DNA from: Oscillospiraceae bacterium
GTDB lineage: Bacteria; Bacillota; Clostridia; Oscillospirales; Ruminococcaceae
Assembly: GCA_029098085.1 (NCBI GenBank)
Contig: JAQXNQ010000061.1
Coordinates: 1-33,967 of the forward strand
DNA length: 33,967 nt
Direction: 5' to 3'
How positions within the stretch are numbered: the first letter of the stretch is position 1; each line of letters starts with the position of its first letter. The position numbers and the translations under genes were made by a program. Shown here one piece after another: positions 22,209-30,834 of this stretch. Below the pieces are notes generated by a model. The model was not told where the DNA came from. It saw only the letters and a list, made by a program, of their open reading frames with translations, and did not search any database.

Positions 22209-22220
22209 TTAGTTTACTAA
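22209..22220. promoter_or_regulatory. TTAGT-N2-ACTAA operator, MarR-type candidate
   Basis: The palindrome TTAGTTTACTAA lies 16 bases after the -10, just past the expected transcription start, where a bound repressor would block elongation or clearance. Such repeats are typical of MarR-family sites in front of multidrug ABC operons. No marR gene is adjacent. Confidence 0.55.
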
Positions 22221-22276
22221 CTATGTGTCCAGTGGGCTGACAGAAGCAGCCGCCGGACGAAAGGAAGGATGCAGAC

Positions 22277-24013
22277 TTGAAACGATGGATGAAGTATGTG
22301 AAGCCCTACTGGCCTTACTTTCTCATCGGCCCTCTGTGCATGATCATTGAGGTCGTCGGTGAGATTCTCATGCCCAAGTTCATGGCTTCCATCATCAACA
22401 ACGGCGTTGCCGACAAGGATGTCTGGTACATCGTAGGCATCTGCCTGTTCATGGTGCTCACCGCCCTGCTGATGATGGCCGGCGGCGTGGGCGGCGCCTA
22501 TTTCGGTGCCAAGGCCTCGGTCAACTTCGCGGCGGATCTGCGGCAGGATGTCTACAGCAAGATCCAGAAATTCTCCTTTGCCAACATCGACAAATTCAGC
22601 ACCGGTTCTCTGGTCACCCGTCTGACCAACGACGTGACCCAGATGATGAACTTTATCAACATGCTGCTGCGGATGTGCCTGCGCGGACCCGGCATGCTCA
22701 TCGGCGCCCTGATCATGGCCATCGCCATGAACCCCCGGCTGGCGACAGTACTGGCGGTCACCATTCCCCTGATCGTCATCACCCAGGTTCTTGTCATCCG
22801 GGTGGGCTTCCCCCGATTTAACCGGATGCAGAAAAGAATCGATAGCCTGAACTCCACCGTCCAGGAAAACCTCACCAATGTGCGGGTGGTCAAATCCTTT
22901 GTCCGCGAAGGTCACGAGCAGGATAAATTCGGCCGCAGCAACCGGGAACTGAAGGACGCCAGCCTGTCTGCCGTCGGCATCATGATCCTCATGCAGCCGC
23001 TGATGACACTGTTCATGAACCTGACCTCCCTGGCTGTGGTCTGGTTCGGCGGCAAACAGGTCATTGCCGGCGACATGCTGGTGGGCGATTTGACCGCCTT
23101 TATCACCTACATCACCCAGATCCTGTTTTCCCTGATGATGCTGACCATGGTCTTTATGAACAGTTCCCGTGCCCTGGCCTCTGCCCGGCGCATCTCCGAG
23201 GTGCTGGATGAAAAGATCGACCTGACCGATGAGCAGGCTGCCCAGCCCGATCGTCTGGTGCAGGAGGGCCGAATTGAATTCCGCCATGTCAGCTTCCGCT
23301 ACTACAAAAACAGCGCCGAAAAGGTTCTGTCCGACATCAGCTTTACCATTGAACCGGGCCAGACTGTGGGCATCATCGGCTCCACCGGCTGCGGCAAGAC
23401 CACGCTGGTCTCCATGATCCCCCGGCTGTACGACACCGATGAGGGTGAGGTGCTGGTGGACGGCGTCAACGTCCGGGACTACAGTCTCAGAAACCTGCGC
23501 AACGGCGTCGGCATGGTTCTACAGAAGAATGTGCTCTTCTCCGGCAGCATCACCGAAAATCTCCAGTGGGGCGATGAAGATGCCACCATGGAGCAGCTGC
23601 GGGCTGCAGCCGCCAGCGCTCAGGCCGACAGCTTCATTCAAAGCTTCACCAACGGCTACGATACTGAACTGGGGCAGGGCGGCAGTAATGTCTCCGGCGG
23701 TCAGAAGCAGCGGCTCTGCATCGCCCGCGCCCTGCTGAAAAAGCCCAGAATCCTGATTCTGGACGACTCCACCAGCGCTGTGGACACCGCTACCGAGGCC
23801 CGCATCCGCAAGACCTTTACCGGTGAACTGAAGGATTCCACCAAGCTGATCATCGCCCAGCGGATCACCTCGGTCATGGAAGCGGATCAGATCATCGTTA
23901 TGAACGAGGGACGCATCACCGGCATCGGCACCCACGAGGAGCTGCTGGCCGGCAACGAGGAGTATCAGGAAATCTACTACTCCCAGATGGACAGAAAGGA
24001 GGCGCAGGCCTGA
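22277..24013 (+). CDS. ABC exporter half-transporter with degenerate ATPase site
   Basis: This 578-residue protein has a six-helix type-I exporter domain (about 1-320) followed by a nucleotide-binding domain. Walker A is GSTGCGKT and the signature is VSGGQKQR. Walker B reads LILDDSTSAVD, with Asp instead of the catalytic Glu. The H-loop reads IIAQRI, with Gln instead of His. These changes are typical of the degenerate-site half of heterodimeric exporters such as TM287 and BmrC. The start is TTG, eight bases after AAGGAAGG. It overlaps the next gene by one base. Likely substrates are drugs or lipids; unspecified. Confidence 0.93.
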   Translation: MKRWMKYVKPYWPYFLIGPLCMIIEVVGEILMPKFMASIINNGVADKDVWYIVGICLFMVLTALLMMAGGVGGAYFGAKASVNFAADLRQDVYSKIQKFSFANIDKFSTGSLVTRLTNDVTQMMNFINMLLRMCLRGPGMLIGALIMAIAMNPRLATVLAVTIPLIVITQVLVIRVGFPRFNRMQKRIDSLNSTVQENLTNVRVVKSFVREGHEQDKFGRSNRELKDASLSAVGIMILMQPLMTLFMNLTSLAVVWFGGKQVIAGDMLVGDLTAFITYITQILFSLMMLTMVFMNSSRALASARRISEVLDEKIDLTDEQAAQPDRLVQEGRIEFRHVSFRYYKNSAEKVLSDISFTIEPGQTVGIIGSTGCGKTTLVSMIPRLYDTDEGEVLVDGVNVRDYSLRNLRNGVGMVLQKNVLFSGSITENLQWGDEDATMEQLRAAAASAQADSFIQSFTNGYDTELGQGGSNVSGGQKQRLCIARALLKKPRILILDDSTSAVDTATEARIRKTFTGELKDSTKLIIAQRITSVMEADQIIVMNEGRITGIGTHEELLAGNEEYQEIYYSQMDRKEAQA

Positions 24014-25890
24014 TGCCCAGACGCGATCTTGAAAACCTGGCAAAACGCTACAACAGCGCCTCTGCTCAGAAAATGGCCATGCGTGGTCCCGGAGGCCCGG
24101 GAAGAGGCCCGGGTGGACCCGGCGGACCCAGAAGCCGGGGCACGGGCGGCAAGCCCAAGGACACCGGCAAAACCATCAAGCGGCTGTTCTCCTATGTTTC
24201 CGCCTATAAAGCCCGCATGTGCGTGGTCTTTGTCTTTATGGTGCTGCGCACCCTGTCGGCTCTGGCTGGCTCCTACATGCTGCGCCCCATTATCAACAAC
24301 TACATCGCCGCAGGCAGAATGGAGGGCTTTCTGTACGCCCTGCTGACTTTGGGCGCCGTTTATCTGGTAGGCATTGTCACCACCTATGCCCAGAACCGGC
24401 TGATGATTACCGTTTCCCAGAACGCCATTGAAAAAATCCGGAACGATCTGTTCGGCAAGCTGCAAAAACTGCCGGTGCGGTTCTATGACACCGAAAACAA
24501 CGGTGAAATCATGAGCCGGTTCACCAACGACGTGGACAATATCGGCATGATGCTGGACTCCACCCTGCTGAGCCTGGTCTCCGGCTCCATCACGCTGGTC
24601 GGCACTGTGGTCATGATGGTATACACCAACATCTGGCTGGCCCTGCTGACCATGCTGTTCACTCCCCTGTTCATGAAGGCAGGCAGCATGATCGCCTCCC
24701 GCAGCCGCAAATACTACTCCGCACAGCAGGCTGCCCTGGGCGCCGTCAACGGCTACATCGAGGAATCGGTATCCGGTCAGAAGGTGGTCAAGGTCTTCTG
24801 CCACGAGGACATCTGCGAGGAAGAATTCGGCCTGCTGAACAGCGATCTGCGGAACAAGCAGCTCAACGCTCAGTTCTTCGGCGGCATCATGGGTCCGGTG
24901 CTGGGCAACCTGAGCCAGGTCAGCTACGCCCTGACCATCGGCATCGGCGGCATCCTCTGCGCTGTCGGCTCCTTTGACGTGGGCGGCCTGACCGTATTCG
25001 GCAACTACGCCCGCCAGTTCAGCCAGCCCATCAATGAAGTGGCCAACCAAGTCTCCACCATCTTCTCGGCTCTGGCCGGTGCGGAGCGGGTGTTCAACAT
25101 CATGGACAGAGAGCCCGAAGCGCCTGACGCTCCCGACGCGCTGGACATGACCGATATGAAGGGTCATGTGGTGCTGGACGATGTGACCTTCGGCTACAAC
25201 CCCGACAAGGTGATTCTGAAGCACATCTCCCTCTACGCCAAGCCCGGTCAGAAAATCGCTTTTGTGGGCTCCACCGGCGCCGGCAAAACCACCGTCACCA
25301 ATCTGCTGAACCGTTTCTATGACATTCAGGAAGGCAGCATCACCATCGACGGCGTTGACATCCAGCAGATCCGCCGGGAAACCCTCCGGCACAACATCGC
25401 CATGGTGCTGCAGGACACCCACCTCTTCACCGGCACCGTCATGGAGAACATCCGGTACGGACGGCTGGACGCCACCGACGAGGAGGTCATTGAAGCGGCC
25501 AAAACCGCCAGCGCCCACAGCTTCATCATGCGTCTGGCCGACGGCTATGACACCATGCTGGAAGGCGACGGTCAGAACCTGTCCCAGGGGCAGCGGCAGC
25601 TGCTGAACATCGCCCGGGCAGCCCTCAGCAAAGCGCCCATTCTGGTCATGGACGAAGCCACCAGCTCGGTCGACACCCGAACCGAACGCCATATTGAGCA
25701 CGGCATGGATCGGCTGATGCACAACCGCACCACCTTCGTCATTGCCCACCGTCTGTCCACCGTCCGCAATGCCGACGCCATCATGGTGCTGGAGCAGGGC
25801 GAGATCATCGAACGGGGTAATCACGATCAGCTGCTGGCCATGAAGGGCCGCTACTACGAGCTTTACACCGGAAAGAGAGAACTGGACTGA
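24013..25890 (+). CDS. ABC exporter half-transporter with consensus ATPase site
   Basis: This 625-residue partner of the upstream half-transporter has a cytosolic tail rich in Gly, Pro and Arg (about residues 20-55, with repeated GPGGPG), then the exporter membrane domain. Its ATPase has Walker A GSTGAGKT, Walker B LVMDEATSSVD with the catalytic Glu, and H-loop FVIAHRL. The signature is LSQGQRQ. The pair thus forms an asymmetric heterodimer. The ATG shares its A with the previous stop (TGATG), so expression is stoichiometric. Followed by a terminator. Confidence 0.93.
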   Translation: MPRRDLENLAKRYNSASAQKMAMRGPGGPGRGPGGPGGPRSRGTGGKPKDTGKTIKRLFSYVSAYKARMCVVFVFMVLRTLSALAGSYMLRPIINNYIAAGRMEGFLYALLTLGAVYLVGIVTTYAQNRLMITVSQNAIEKIRNDLFGKLQKLPVRFYDTENNGEIMSRFTNDVDNIGMMLDSTLLSLVSGSITLVGTVVMMVYTNIWLALLTMLFTPLFMKAGSMIASRSRKYYSAQQAALGAVNGYIEESVSGQKVVKVFCHEDICEEEFGLLNSDLRNKQLNAQFFGGIMGPVLGNLSQVSYALTIGIGGILCAVGSFDVGGLTVFGNYARQFSQPINEVANQVSTIFSALAGAERVFNIMDREPEAPDAPDALDMTDMKGHVVLDDVTFGYNPDKVILKHISLYAKPGQKIAFVGSTGAGKTTVTNLLNRFYDIQEGSITIDGVDIQQIRRETLRHNIAMVLQDTHLFTGTVMENIRYGRLDATDEEVIEAAKTASAHSFIMRLADGYDTMLEGDGQNLSQGQRQLLNIARAALSKAPILVMDEATSSVDTRTERHIEHGMDRLMHNRTTFVIAHRLSTVRNADAIMVLEQGEIIERGNHDQLLAMKGRYYELYTGKRELD

Positions 25891-25901
25891 GTTTCCGTGT
25901 G

Positions 25902-25937
25902 ACCTCCGGAAGGAAATCTTCCGGAGGTTTCCCTTTC
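25902..25937 (+). terminator. Terminator of the ABC exporter operon
   Basis: A perfect 11-bp stem ACCTCCGGAAG (25902-25912) with CTTCCGGAGGT (25918-25928) and a 5-base loop, followed by a pyrimidine tract with interrupted T's. Confidence 0.75.
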
Positions 25938-25955
25938 CCTGCCTCCGGATCAAAC

Positions 25956-25996
25956 AAAAACGGTGCAGCCCCGCTCGGGAAGCTGCACCGTTTTTT
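25956..25996. terminator. Bidirectional terminator
   Basis: CGGTGCAGC (25961-25969) pairs with GCTGCACCG (25982-25990), flanked by AAAAA on the left and TTTTTT on the right. It ends the minus-strand dehydrogenase operon and backs up the ABC operon terminator. Confidence 0.9.
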
Positions 25997-26009
25997 ATAC
26001 CGGGATGAA

Positions 26010-27164
26010 TCAGATTTCGGGGATCTCCACCTCAACCTCATGGCCCAGTCTGGCGGACTCGGCGATGCTGGAGAGGATGGCCTGGTTGTACAGGATCTGG
26101 CTGGTGGGAACGGGAGCGCTGCCGCCGTTCTTCACCGCATCCAGGAAGGTCCGGATCTTGCGGTCGAACAGGTTGGCGTTGTCCTCAATGATGGGGATCT
26201 CGGTCTCCACCTGAGCACCGGCCACCTCGTGGTAAATCTTCATGGGGCCGCCCACCGAGCCGTTCCAGCATTCGGTGGAGGGGATCCGCAGACCGCCCTT
26301 GGTACCCATGATGATGGTGTCACCGGGAGTGTCCAGGTTCATGGCCCATGCGATGCGGAAGTCCAGGATGATGCCGCCTTCCAGACGGACAAAGGCAGCG
26401 GCGAAATCGTCCACGCCGAACTTCTCGGCATACTCGGGATGGGTGGGATAGTAGCTGGGACGGGTGCCGAAGAAATCGGACTTGTAGCCAGTAACGGTCA
26501 GAGGCTTGGGGTAGCCGATGGCGTTGAGCACCATATCCAGAGAGTAGCAGCCGATATCGGCCAGAGCGCCCAGACCGGCAGTCTGCTCTTCAATAAAGGT
26601 GGTGCCGAAGGGGGTGGGGATGCCGCGCCGACGCCCGCCGCCAGTCTGGATGTAGTAGATGTCGCCCAGTTCGCCGGATTCGACGATCTTCTTGATCATC
26701 TTCATGTTGGCGTCAAAACGGGGCTGGAAGCCGATGGACAGCACCTTGCCGCTGGCCTTTTCGGTGCGGCAGAGGTCAACGGCCTCTTCCAGGGTGACGC
26801 ACATGGGCTTCTCCAGCAGCACATGAACGCCCTTCTCCAGAGCGTACTTGGCGCAGGGCACATGCTGACGGTTGTAGGTGCAGACGCTCACCGCGTCCAG
26901 CTCCTCGTTGTCCAGCATCTCCTTGTGGCTGGGGTAGCAGCGGACATTCTCCAGTCCGAAGCGCTTGAAGAAGGCTTCTGCCTTGCCGGGGATCAGATCG
27001 GCGCCGGCCACGATTTCCACATCGGGCATCCGCAGATAGCTGTCCATATGGGCTTCCGCGATCCAGCCGGTTCCGATGATGCCGATTTTCAGCTTTTTGC
27101 TGGTGTCAATGGCTGCTTCGCCTTCCTGGTCGGTTTTGAATTTGTCCAGAATGTTTTCTGCCAT
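26010..27164 (-). CDS. Gfo/Idh/MocA-family oxidoreductase
   Basis: This 384-residue NAD(P)-dependent dehydrogenase has a Rossmann motif GIIGTGWIAEAH (about 28-39) after a 25-residue N-terminal extension. EKPMCVTLEEA carries the catalytic-region Lys. The usual DxGxHxxD segment reads DIGCYSLD, with Tyr at the His position. The C-terminal alpha/beta domain is complete. Family members oxidise cyclitols, sugars or glycosides. AAGGAG precedes the ATG. It follows the isomerase by 22 bases, so the two likely act on the same sugar-like substrate. Substrate not predictable. Confidence 0.9.
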   Translation of the reverse strand: MAENILDKFKTDQEGEAAIDTSKKLKIGIIGTGWIAEAHMDSYLRMPDVEIVAGADLIPGKAEAFFKRFGLENVRCYPSHKEMLDNEELDAVSVCTYNRQHVPCAKYALEKGVHVLLEKPMCVTLEEAVDLCRTEKASGKVLSIGFQPRFDANMKMIKKIVESGELGDIYYIQTGGGRRRGIPTPFGTTFIEEQTAGLGALADIGCYSLDMVLNAIGYPKPLTVTGYKSDFFGTRPSYYPTHPEYAEKFGVDDFAAAFVRLEGGIILDFRIAWAMNLDTPGDTIIMGTKGGLRIPSTECWNGSVGGPMKIYHEVAGAQVETEIPIIEDNANLFDRKIRTFLDAVKNGGSAPVPTSQILYNQAILSSIAESARLGHEVEVEIPEI

Positions 27165-27186
27165 GATTCTCTCTCCTTATGATTTA

Positions 27187-28014
27187 TTAAAGGCCCAGCG
27201 ACTTCAGGTAATCGCGGCTCATTTCAGCGCACTCCATGGAGCTCTTGCCCATGGAAGGACGGTCCTGCTCCACGACAACCCACTCCGCGCCGGCTTCCTC
27301 CGCCGCTTTCAGGATTGCAGGGAAATCCTGCATGCCGTAGCCCACGGGACGGAACTCAAAGACGTTCTCCCCGCCGGCCTTCTGATCGCTGCCGATCAGC
27401 TCGTAAAAAGGAGCGTCGCCGGCGTTCTCCCGGCTGCTCAGATAGAAGTCCTTCAGATGCACCACCGGCGCCCGTCCGGCATATTTGCGGACAAAGGCAG
27501 CGGGCTCTTCTCCGCCAACATTGACCCAGCAGGTGTCCAGCTCGGTCTGCAGCAGCTCCGCGGGAATGGTGCGGTACATATAGTCCAGGCAGTATTCCTC
27601 GCCGATTTTCACAAACTCAAAGTCATGATTGTGGTACAGCATGGTCATGCCGTGCTTTTTGGCAACGCCGCAAAGCATCTCAATCTCCTTCATGGTGCGG
27701 TCAAAGCCGTCGGTACCGGCTCTCCGCTCCTCGGGCAGATAGGGAACCGCCACAAAGCGGCAGCCGATCTCGGCATAGCCGGCCAGCACACCGTCCGGAT
27801 CCGCCAGCATCTCATCCAGCGGCACATGGGCGGAAATGGGGGTCAGCCCCACCTTCTTCATCATGTCCCGGACTTCAGCGTAAGAATGGCCGTACAGACC
27901 GGCCAGCTCGGCGCCGTCGTAGCCCATCTCTTTGATTTTCCGCAGCGTCCCTTCCAGGTCCTGCTCCGCAAAGTCGCGAACCGAATAGACCTGCAGCGCA
28001 ACCTTAAAATTCAT
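27187..28014 (-). CDS. Sugar phosphate isomerase/epimerase (AP-endonuclease-2 fold)
   Basis: This 275-residue TIM-barrel protein of the xylose-isomerase-like family contains ALQVYSVRD, YDGAELAGLYGHS, ISAHVPLDE, LYHNHDFEF, a central ELDTCWVNVGGE and VVHLKDFYL. These carry the Glu, His and Asp residues that usually bind a divalent metal. I chose ATG 28014, eight bases after AAGGGAG; an upstream ATG at 28032 is inside the ribosome region. It is the first gene of a two-gene operon with the dehydrogenase, under a consensus promoter and a LacI/CcpA-like operator, pointing to catabolism of a sugar, inositol or glycoside. Confidence 0.9.
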   Translation of the reverse strand: MNFKVALQVYSVRDFAEQDLEGTLRKIKEMGYDGAELAGLYGHSYAEVRDMMKKVGLTPISAHVPLDEMLADPDGVLAGYAEIGCRFVAVPYLPEERRAGTDGFDRTMKEIEMLCGVAKKHGMTMLYHNHDFEFVKIGEEYCLDYMYRTIPAELLQTELDTCWVNVGGEEPAAFVRKYAGRAPVVHLKDFYLSSRENAGDAPFYELIGSDQKAGGENVFEFRPVGYGMQDFPAILKAAEEAGAEWVVVEQDRPSMGKSSMECAEMSRDYLKSLGL

Positions 28015-28032
28015 GACATACGCTCCCTTCAA

Positions 28033-28046
28033 TGTAATCGTTTACT
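28033..28046. promoter_or_regulatory. LacI/CcpA-type (cre-like) operator
   Basis: TGTAATCGTTTACT matches the cre pattern TGnAAnCGnTnnCA at all fixed positions but the last. It sits between the -10 and the start codon of the isomerase gene, so binding would block transcription. It may be a true cre site or the operator of a local LacI-family regulator. Confidence 0.6.
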
Positions 28047-28049
28047 CTC

Positions 28050-28078
28050 ATTATAGCGGCAAGTTTTTTTGCTGTCAA
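28050..28078 (-). promoter_or_regulatory. Consensus sigma-A promoter of the isomerase operon
   Basis: On the minus strand TTGACA (28073-28078), 17 bases, TATAAT (28050-28055): both hexamers and the spacing are perfect. Confidence 0.9.
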
Positions 28079-28235
28079 GCCTTATTTCAGCCAGACATCA
28101 GAACCTTTTCTTGTGGAAAAACACAACGAACACGGTCCTTCCAACCCGCTCTGAACAATCAGACGCTTTTTCCTCTTCAGACCGGCTGTCCGGCGTTAAT
28201 TTTTGCAGCTTTGGCCTTAGATTTTGTCAGGCCCC

Positions 28236-28264
28236 TTGCATTCTCCTCCATTTTCCGATAAGAT
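28236..28264 (+). promoter_or_regulatory. Promoter of the small DUF6440-like gene
   Basis: TTGCAT (28236-28241), 17 bases, TAAGAT (28259-28264), about 40 bases before the start codon. Confidence 0.55.
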
Positions 28265-28304
28265 AAAGATGGTACATGTCATTCCTGCCCGAAAGGAGTT
28301 CCCT

Positions 28305-28505
28305 ATGGCTGAGAAAAAAGAAAAGCGCTTCATGGTTGTGTCCAATGAAACGCCCAAAGGAAATGTTTTTGCCAACTGTCTGGTGCTGGTGGACCGGGAA
28401 ACCGGCGTCAATTATCTGCTGGCCAGCAACGGATCCGGCACCGGCCTGACCCCCTTGCTGGATCGGGACGGCAAACCCATCGTCACTTCCGTATACGATG
28501 AGTAA
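28305..28505 (+). CDS. Small DUF6440-like protein
   Basis: This 66-residue protein starts at an ATG preceded by AAAGGAG. The body contains RFMVVSNETPKGNVFANCLVLVDRETGVNYLL and ends GLTPLLDRDGKPIVTSVYDE, the pattern of the small DUF6440 proteins common in Clostridia. No membrane segment or catalytic motif is seen. Function unknown. It is a single gene with its own promoter, convergent with the LutC-like gene 22 bases downstream; no strong terminator is visible between them. Confidence 0.8.
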   Translation: MAEKKEKRFMVVSNETPKGNVFANCLVLVDRETGVNYLLASNGSGTGLTPLLDRDGKPIVTSVYDE

Positions 28506-28527
28506 TTTTATTTGCCGATAATACAGA

Positions 28528-29202
28528 TTAGTAGCCCAGCTCCTCATCCACCAACACAACGGTGATCCGGCCGGGAACACTCTGATTTTTCATGATCACA
28601 AAGTCGTTGCAAATGCTGTTTTTGCCGCAGCCGCTGGTCAGGGTGGGATTGCCGCTGAGGAAGGCTGCGCACTCACCCTTTTCCCGACAGTAGGTGGGAC
28701 AGCCCAGCCGCACTGTATTGGCGGGACAGGCGATCTTCTTGACCCGCACCTCCGCCTCCTTCAGATCCGAAACGATCTTGTTGACGCCCACGACCAGAAT
28801 TACCCGACGGGGGCCGTACAGCAGCGCCGCCACCCGGTTGCCGTTGCCGTCCACATTGAACAGCTCGCCGTTTTCGGTCAGGGCATTGACCGAGGACAGG
28901 TACACATCGCTGAGCAGCGCCTGCCGCATCCGTTCGGTGCGCTCCTCCCGGGTCAGGCCGGGCTGATCCCGATCCAGATAGCGCAGCCGCGGCTCCTGCC
29001 GCAGCCAGTCCACAACACCGCATTCCGCCAGCGTCATGGAGCCGCCATGGGCAACCGATGCTCCATCCGGGATGGCCTGCTGCAGCCAGGGCAGAACCTG
29101 CTGCCGGCTTTCCAGATAAACAGCGGACATTCCGTTTTGCTGAAGATGATCCATGGTCTTGCGGATCCGCAGATCCAAAACCGCTTTTTTGTTGGCATCC
29201 AT
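28528..29202 (-). CDS. LutC/YkgG-like LUD-domain protein
   Basis: This 224-residue protein of the LUD (lactate utilisation, DUF162) family has HGGSMTLAECGVVDWLRQE, LSSVNALTENGELFNVDGNGNRVAALLYGP and VVGVNKIVSDLKEAE, followed by a Cys-containing region (CPTYCREKGEC, SGCGKNSIC). In LutABC the LUD subunits accompany iron-sulfur proteins. This stand-alone form has no LutA or LutB neighbour. CAGGAGGA precedes the ATG. The cysteines could bind a cluster or metal, which is inference. Confidence 0.85.
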   Translation of the reverse strand: MDANKKAVLDLRIRKTMDHLQQNGMSAVYLESRQQVLPWLQQAIPDGASVAHGGSMTLAECGVVDWLRQEPRLRYLDRDQPGLTREERTERMRQALLSDVYLSSVNALTENGELFNVDGNGNRVAALLYGPRRVILVVGVNKIVSDLKEAEVRVKKIACPANTVRLGCPTYCREKGECAAFLSGNPTLTSGCGKNSICNDFVIMKNQSVPGRITVVLVDEELGY

Positions 29203-29256
29203 GCTGATTCCTCCTGTACAGTTCGTAATTTTTCTGAAAAGTATACGGCTTTCGCT

Positions 29257-29889
29257 CTATTTTACTGACTTACTGCTTAACAGTTCAAACTGCTGCCGGG
29301 TCATCTCATACACCCGACAGTTGTACAGCCCGTTTTCGGTGGAAACAGGCACCGAATCTCCCGGCCGCCGAACCATGCCGCATTTCTCCATGACCCGTCC
29401 GGAGGAGGGGTTCTCAATGGCATGCATGGCGATGAGCTGCCGACAGCCCACCTCGCTGAAGAAAAAGTCCATCACCCGATGGAGCGCCTCCGGGCAGATG
29501 CCCCGCCCCCACCAGGGATAACCGATGCAGTATCCGACCTCCAGGCACTGATGACCGGCCGCTTTGGTCGCGCCCACCGAGCCGATCAGCTGACCGCTGT
29601 CCTTCAGCACAATGCCCCACTCATAAAAATCCTTGCGGCTGTACTGTCGCTGCCAGTACTCCAGCACCGACCGGGTCTCGTCCACCGTCTGATGGGCCCG
29701 CCACAGCAGGTAGCGGGTCACCCGGGGATCGCCGGCCCAGTTCCGGAACATAGTCTCCGCGTCCTCCACCCGAAAGGGGCGGAGAAGCAGCCGGGACGTT
29801 TCCATCGGAACGGTGCCCCGGTGGGTCAGCAGCAGCTTATGCCGGCGCTGCCCCTTCCCCGCAGGAGAATGGGCGCCGAATAGGGTCAT
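29257..29889 (-). CDS. RimJ/RimL-like GNAT acetyltransferase
   Basis: This 210-residue acetyltransferase contains METSRLLLRPFRVEDAETMFRNW, WGIVLKDSGQLIGSVG, LEVGYCIGYPWWGRGICPEAL (acetyl-CoA loop) and IENPSSGRVMEKCGM, all typical of the RimJ/RimL group, which acetylates protein N-termini or small molecules. The ATG at 29889 lies 11 bases after GGAAAGG; a GTG at 29898 is too close to it. The N-terminal 20 or so residues before LLLTHRGTV are weakly supported, so the true start could be later. Confidence 0.88.
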   Translation of the reverse strand: MTLFGAHSPAGKGQRRHKLLLTHRGTVPMETSRLLLRPFRVEDAETMFRNWAGDPRVTRYLLWRAHQTVDETRSVLEYWQRQYSRKDFYEWGIVLKDSGQLIGSVGATKAAGHQCLEVGYCIGYPWWGRGICPEALHRVMDFFFSEVGCRQLIAMHAIENPSSGRVMEKCGMVRRPGDSVPVSTENGLYNCRVYEMTRQQFELLSSKSVK

Positions 29890-29946
29890 GATCGTCACGA
29901 CCTTTCCAAAAGAATCCGGACAGGAGCTTCCCGTCCTTTTCCCTAT

Positions 29947-29955
29947 ATTATATCA
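29947..29955 (-). promoter_or_regulatory. Extended -10 for the RimJ-like gene
   Basis: On the minus strand TGATATAAT (29947-29955), a perfect -10 with TGn extension and no clear -35, about 55 bases before the start. Confidence 0.4.
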
Positions 29956-29998
29956 GCAAACATCCTCAAAGAAAAGACTTTTAAAGGAGATTTTATCC

Positions 29999-30817
29999 AT
30001 GCATCCTCTTCTTGACTGCCACAATCACTCGCTGCACAGCTTCGACGGCCAGGAACCCGTTGACCTCATCTGCCGCCGGGCGGCAGAGCTGGAGCTGCAG
30101 GTCTTTGCCGTCACCGACCACTGCGACCTCTATCCCGCCCGCTATCCGGTGGAGCAGGTCAAGGCGGCCATCTGTGCTTCGGTGGACGAGGTCAGCCGCT
30201 GGCGGCAGGAGCATGCCGGTTCCACCCGTATTCTGACCGGCTTTGAGCTGGGAGAAGCCATCGACTATCCGGCCCTTGCCGAGGAAATACTGGCCATGCG
30301 GCAGGTGGATGTGGTCATCGGATCCATTCACCGGGCCGGTGACGTGGAGGACTTCTACTATCTGGATTGCCGAAATACCCCTGTCAGCCGGATTCTGGAG
30401 CTGCTGGACGATTACTTCGACCGGCTGATCCGGCTGGTGGAATGGGGAATGACCGATGTGCTGGCCCATATCACCTACCCGCTGCGCTACATCGTGGGCG
30501 ATGCGGGCATTCCGGTGGAGCTGGACCGCTATAAAGACAAAATCGACCGTCTTCTCCGGCTGACCATCGACAGCGGCATGGCGCTGGAGGTCAATTCCAG
30601 CGGTCTCCGCCAGAAGATCAGTGTTCCCCTGCCCGATCCGGGCATCGTCAGCCGCTACCGCCAGCTGGGCGGCCGCCGGATCACCCTGGGCTCCGACGCC
30701 CACAAGGCCGGCGACATCGCCTCGGGCATTCCGCAGTGCCAGCAGCTGCTGCGGGAGTTGGGCTTTGAAGAGCTGACCTGGTTCCGGCAGCGCCAGCCCC
30801 AAACCATTCGCCTGTAA
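29999..30817 (+). CDS. PHP-domain phosphoesterase, histidinol-phosphatase-like
   Basis: This 272-residue PHP protein has motif I DCHNHSLHSFDG near residue 6, motif II VTDHCD, motif III GSIHRAGD and motif IV GSDAHKAGD. The metal-binding His and Asp residues are all present. It resembles HisJ-type histidinol phosphatases, but no his genes are nearby, so another phosphoester substrate is possible. AAAGGAG lies 8-9 bases before the ATG. It is followed 17 bases later by the J-domain-like gene, probably in one transcript. Confidence 0.88.
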   Translation: MHPLLDCHNHSLHSFDGQEPVDLICRRAAELELQVFAVTDHCDLYPARYPVEQVKAAICASVDEVSRWRQEHAGSTRILTGFELGEAIDYPALAEEILAMRQVDVVIGSIHRAGDVEDFYYLDCRNTPVSRILELLDDYFDRLIRLVEWGMTDVLAHITYPLRYIVGDAGIPVELDRYKDKIDRLLRLTIDSGMALEVNSSGLRQKISVPLPDPGIVSRYRQLGGRRITLGSDAHKAGDIASGIPQCQQLLRELGFEELTWFRQRQPQTIRL

Positions 30818-30834
30818 TCCGGGAGGGATTTGCC

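Noticed and set aside
25899..27182. Plus-strand open frame opposite the Gfo/Idh/MocA gene
   Set aside because: Begins inside a terminator and is the complement of a gene with clear Rossmann and EKP motifs.
28013..28261. Plus-strand frame of 82 codons between the isomerase and the DUF6440-like gene
   Set aside because: Covers the isomerase promoter and operator; no ribosome site and no recognisable protein.
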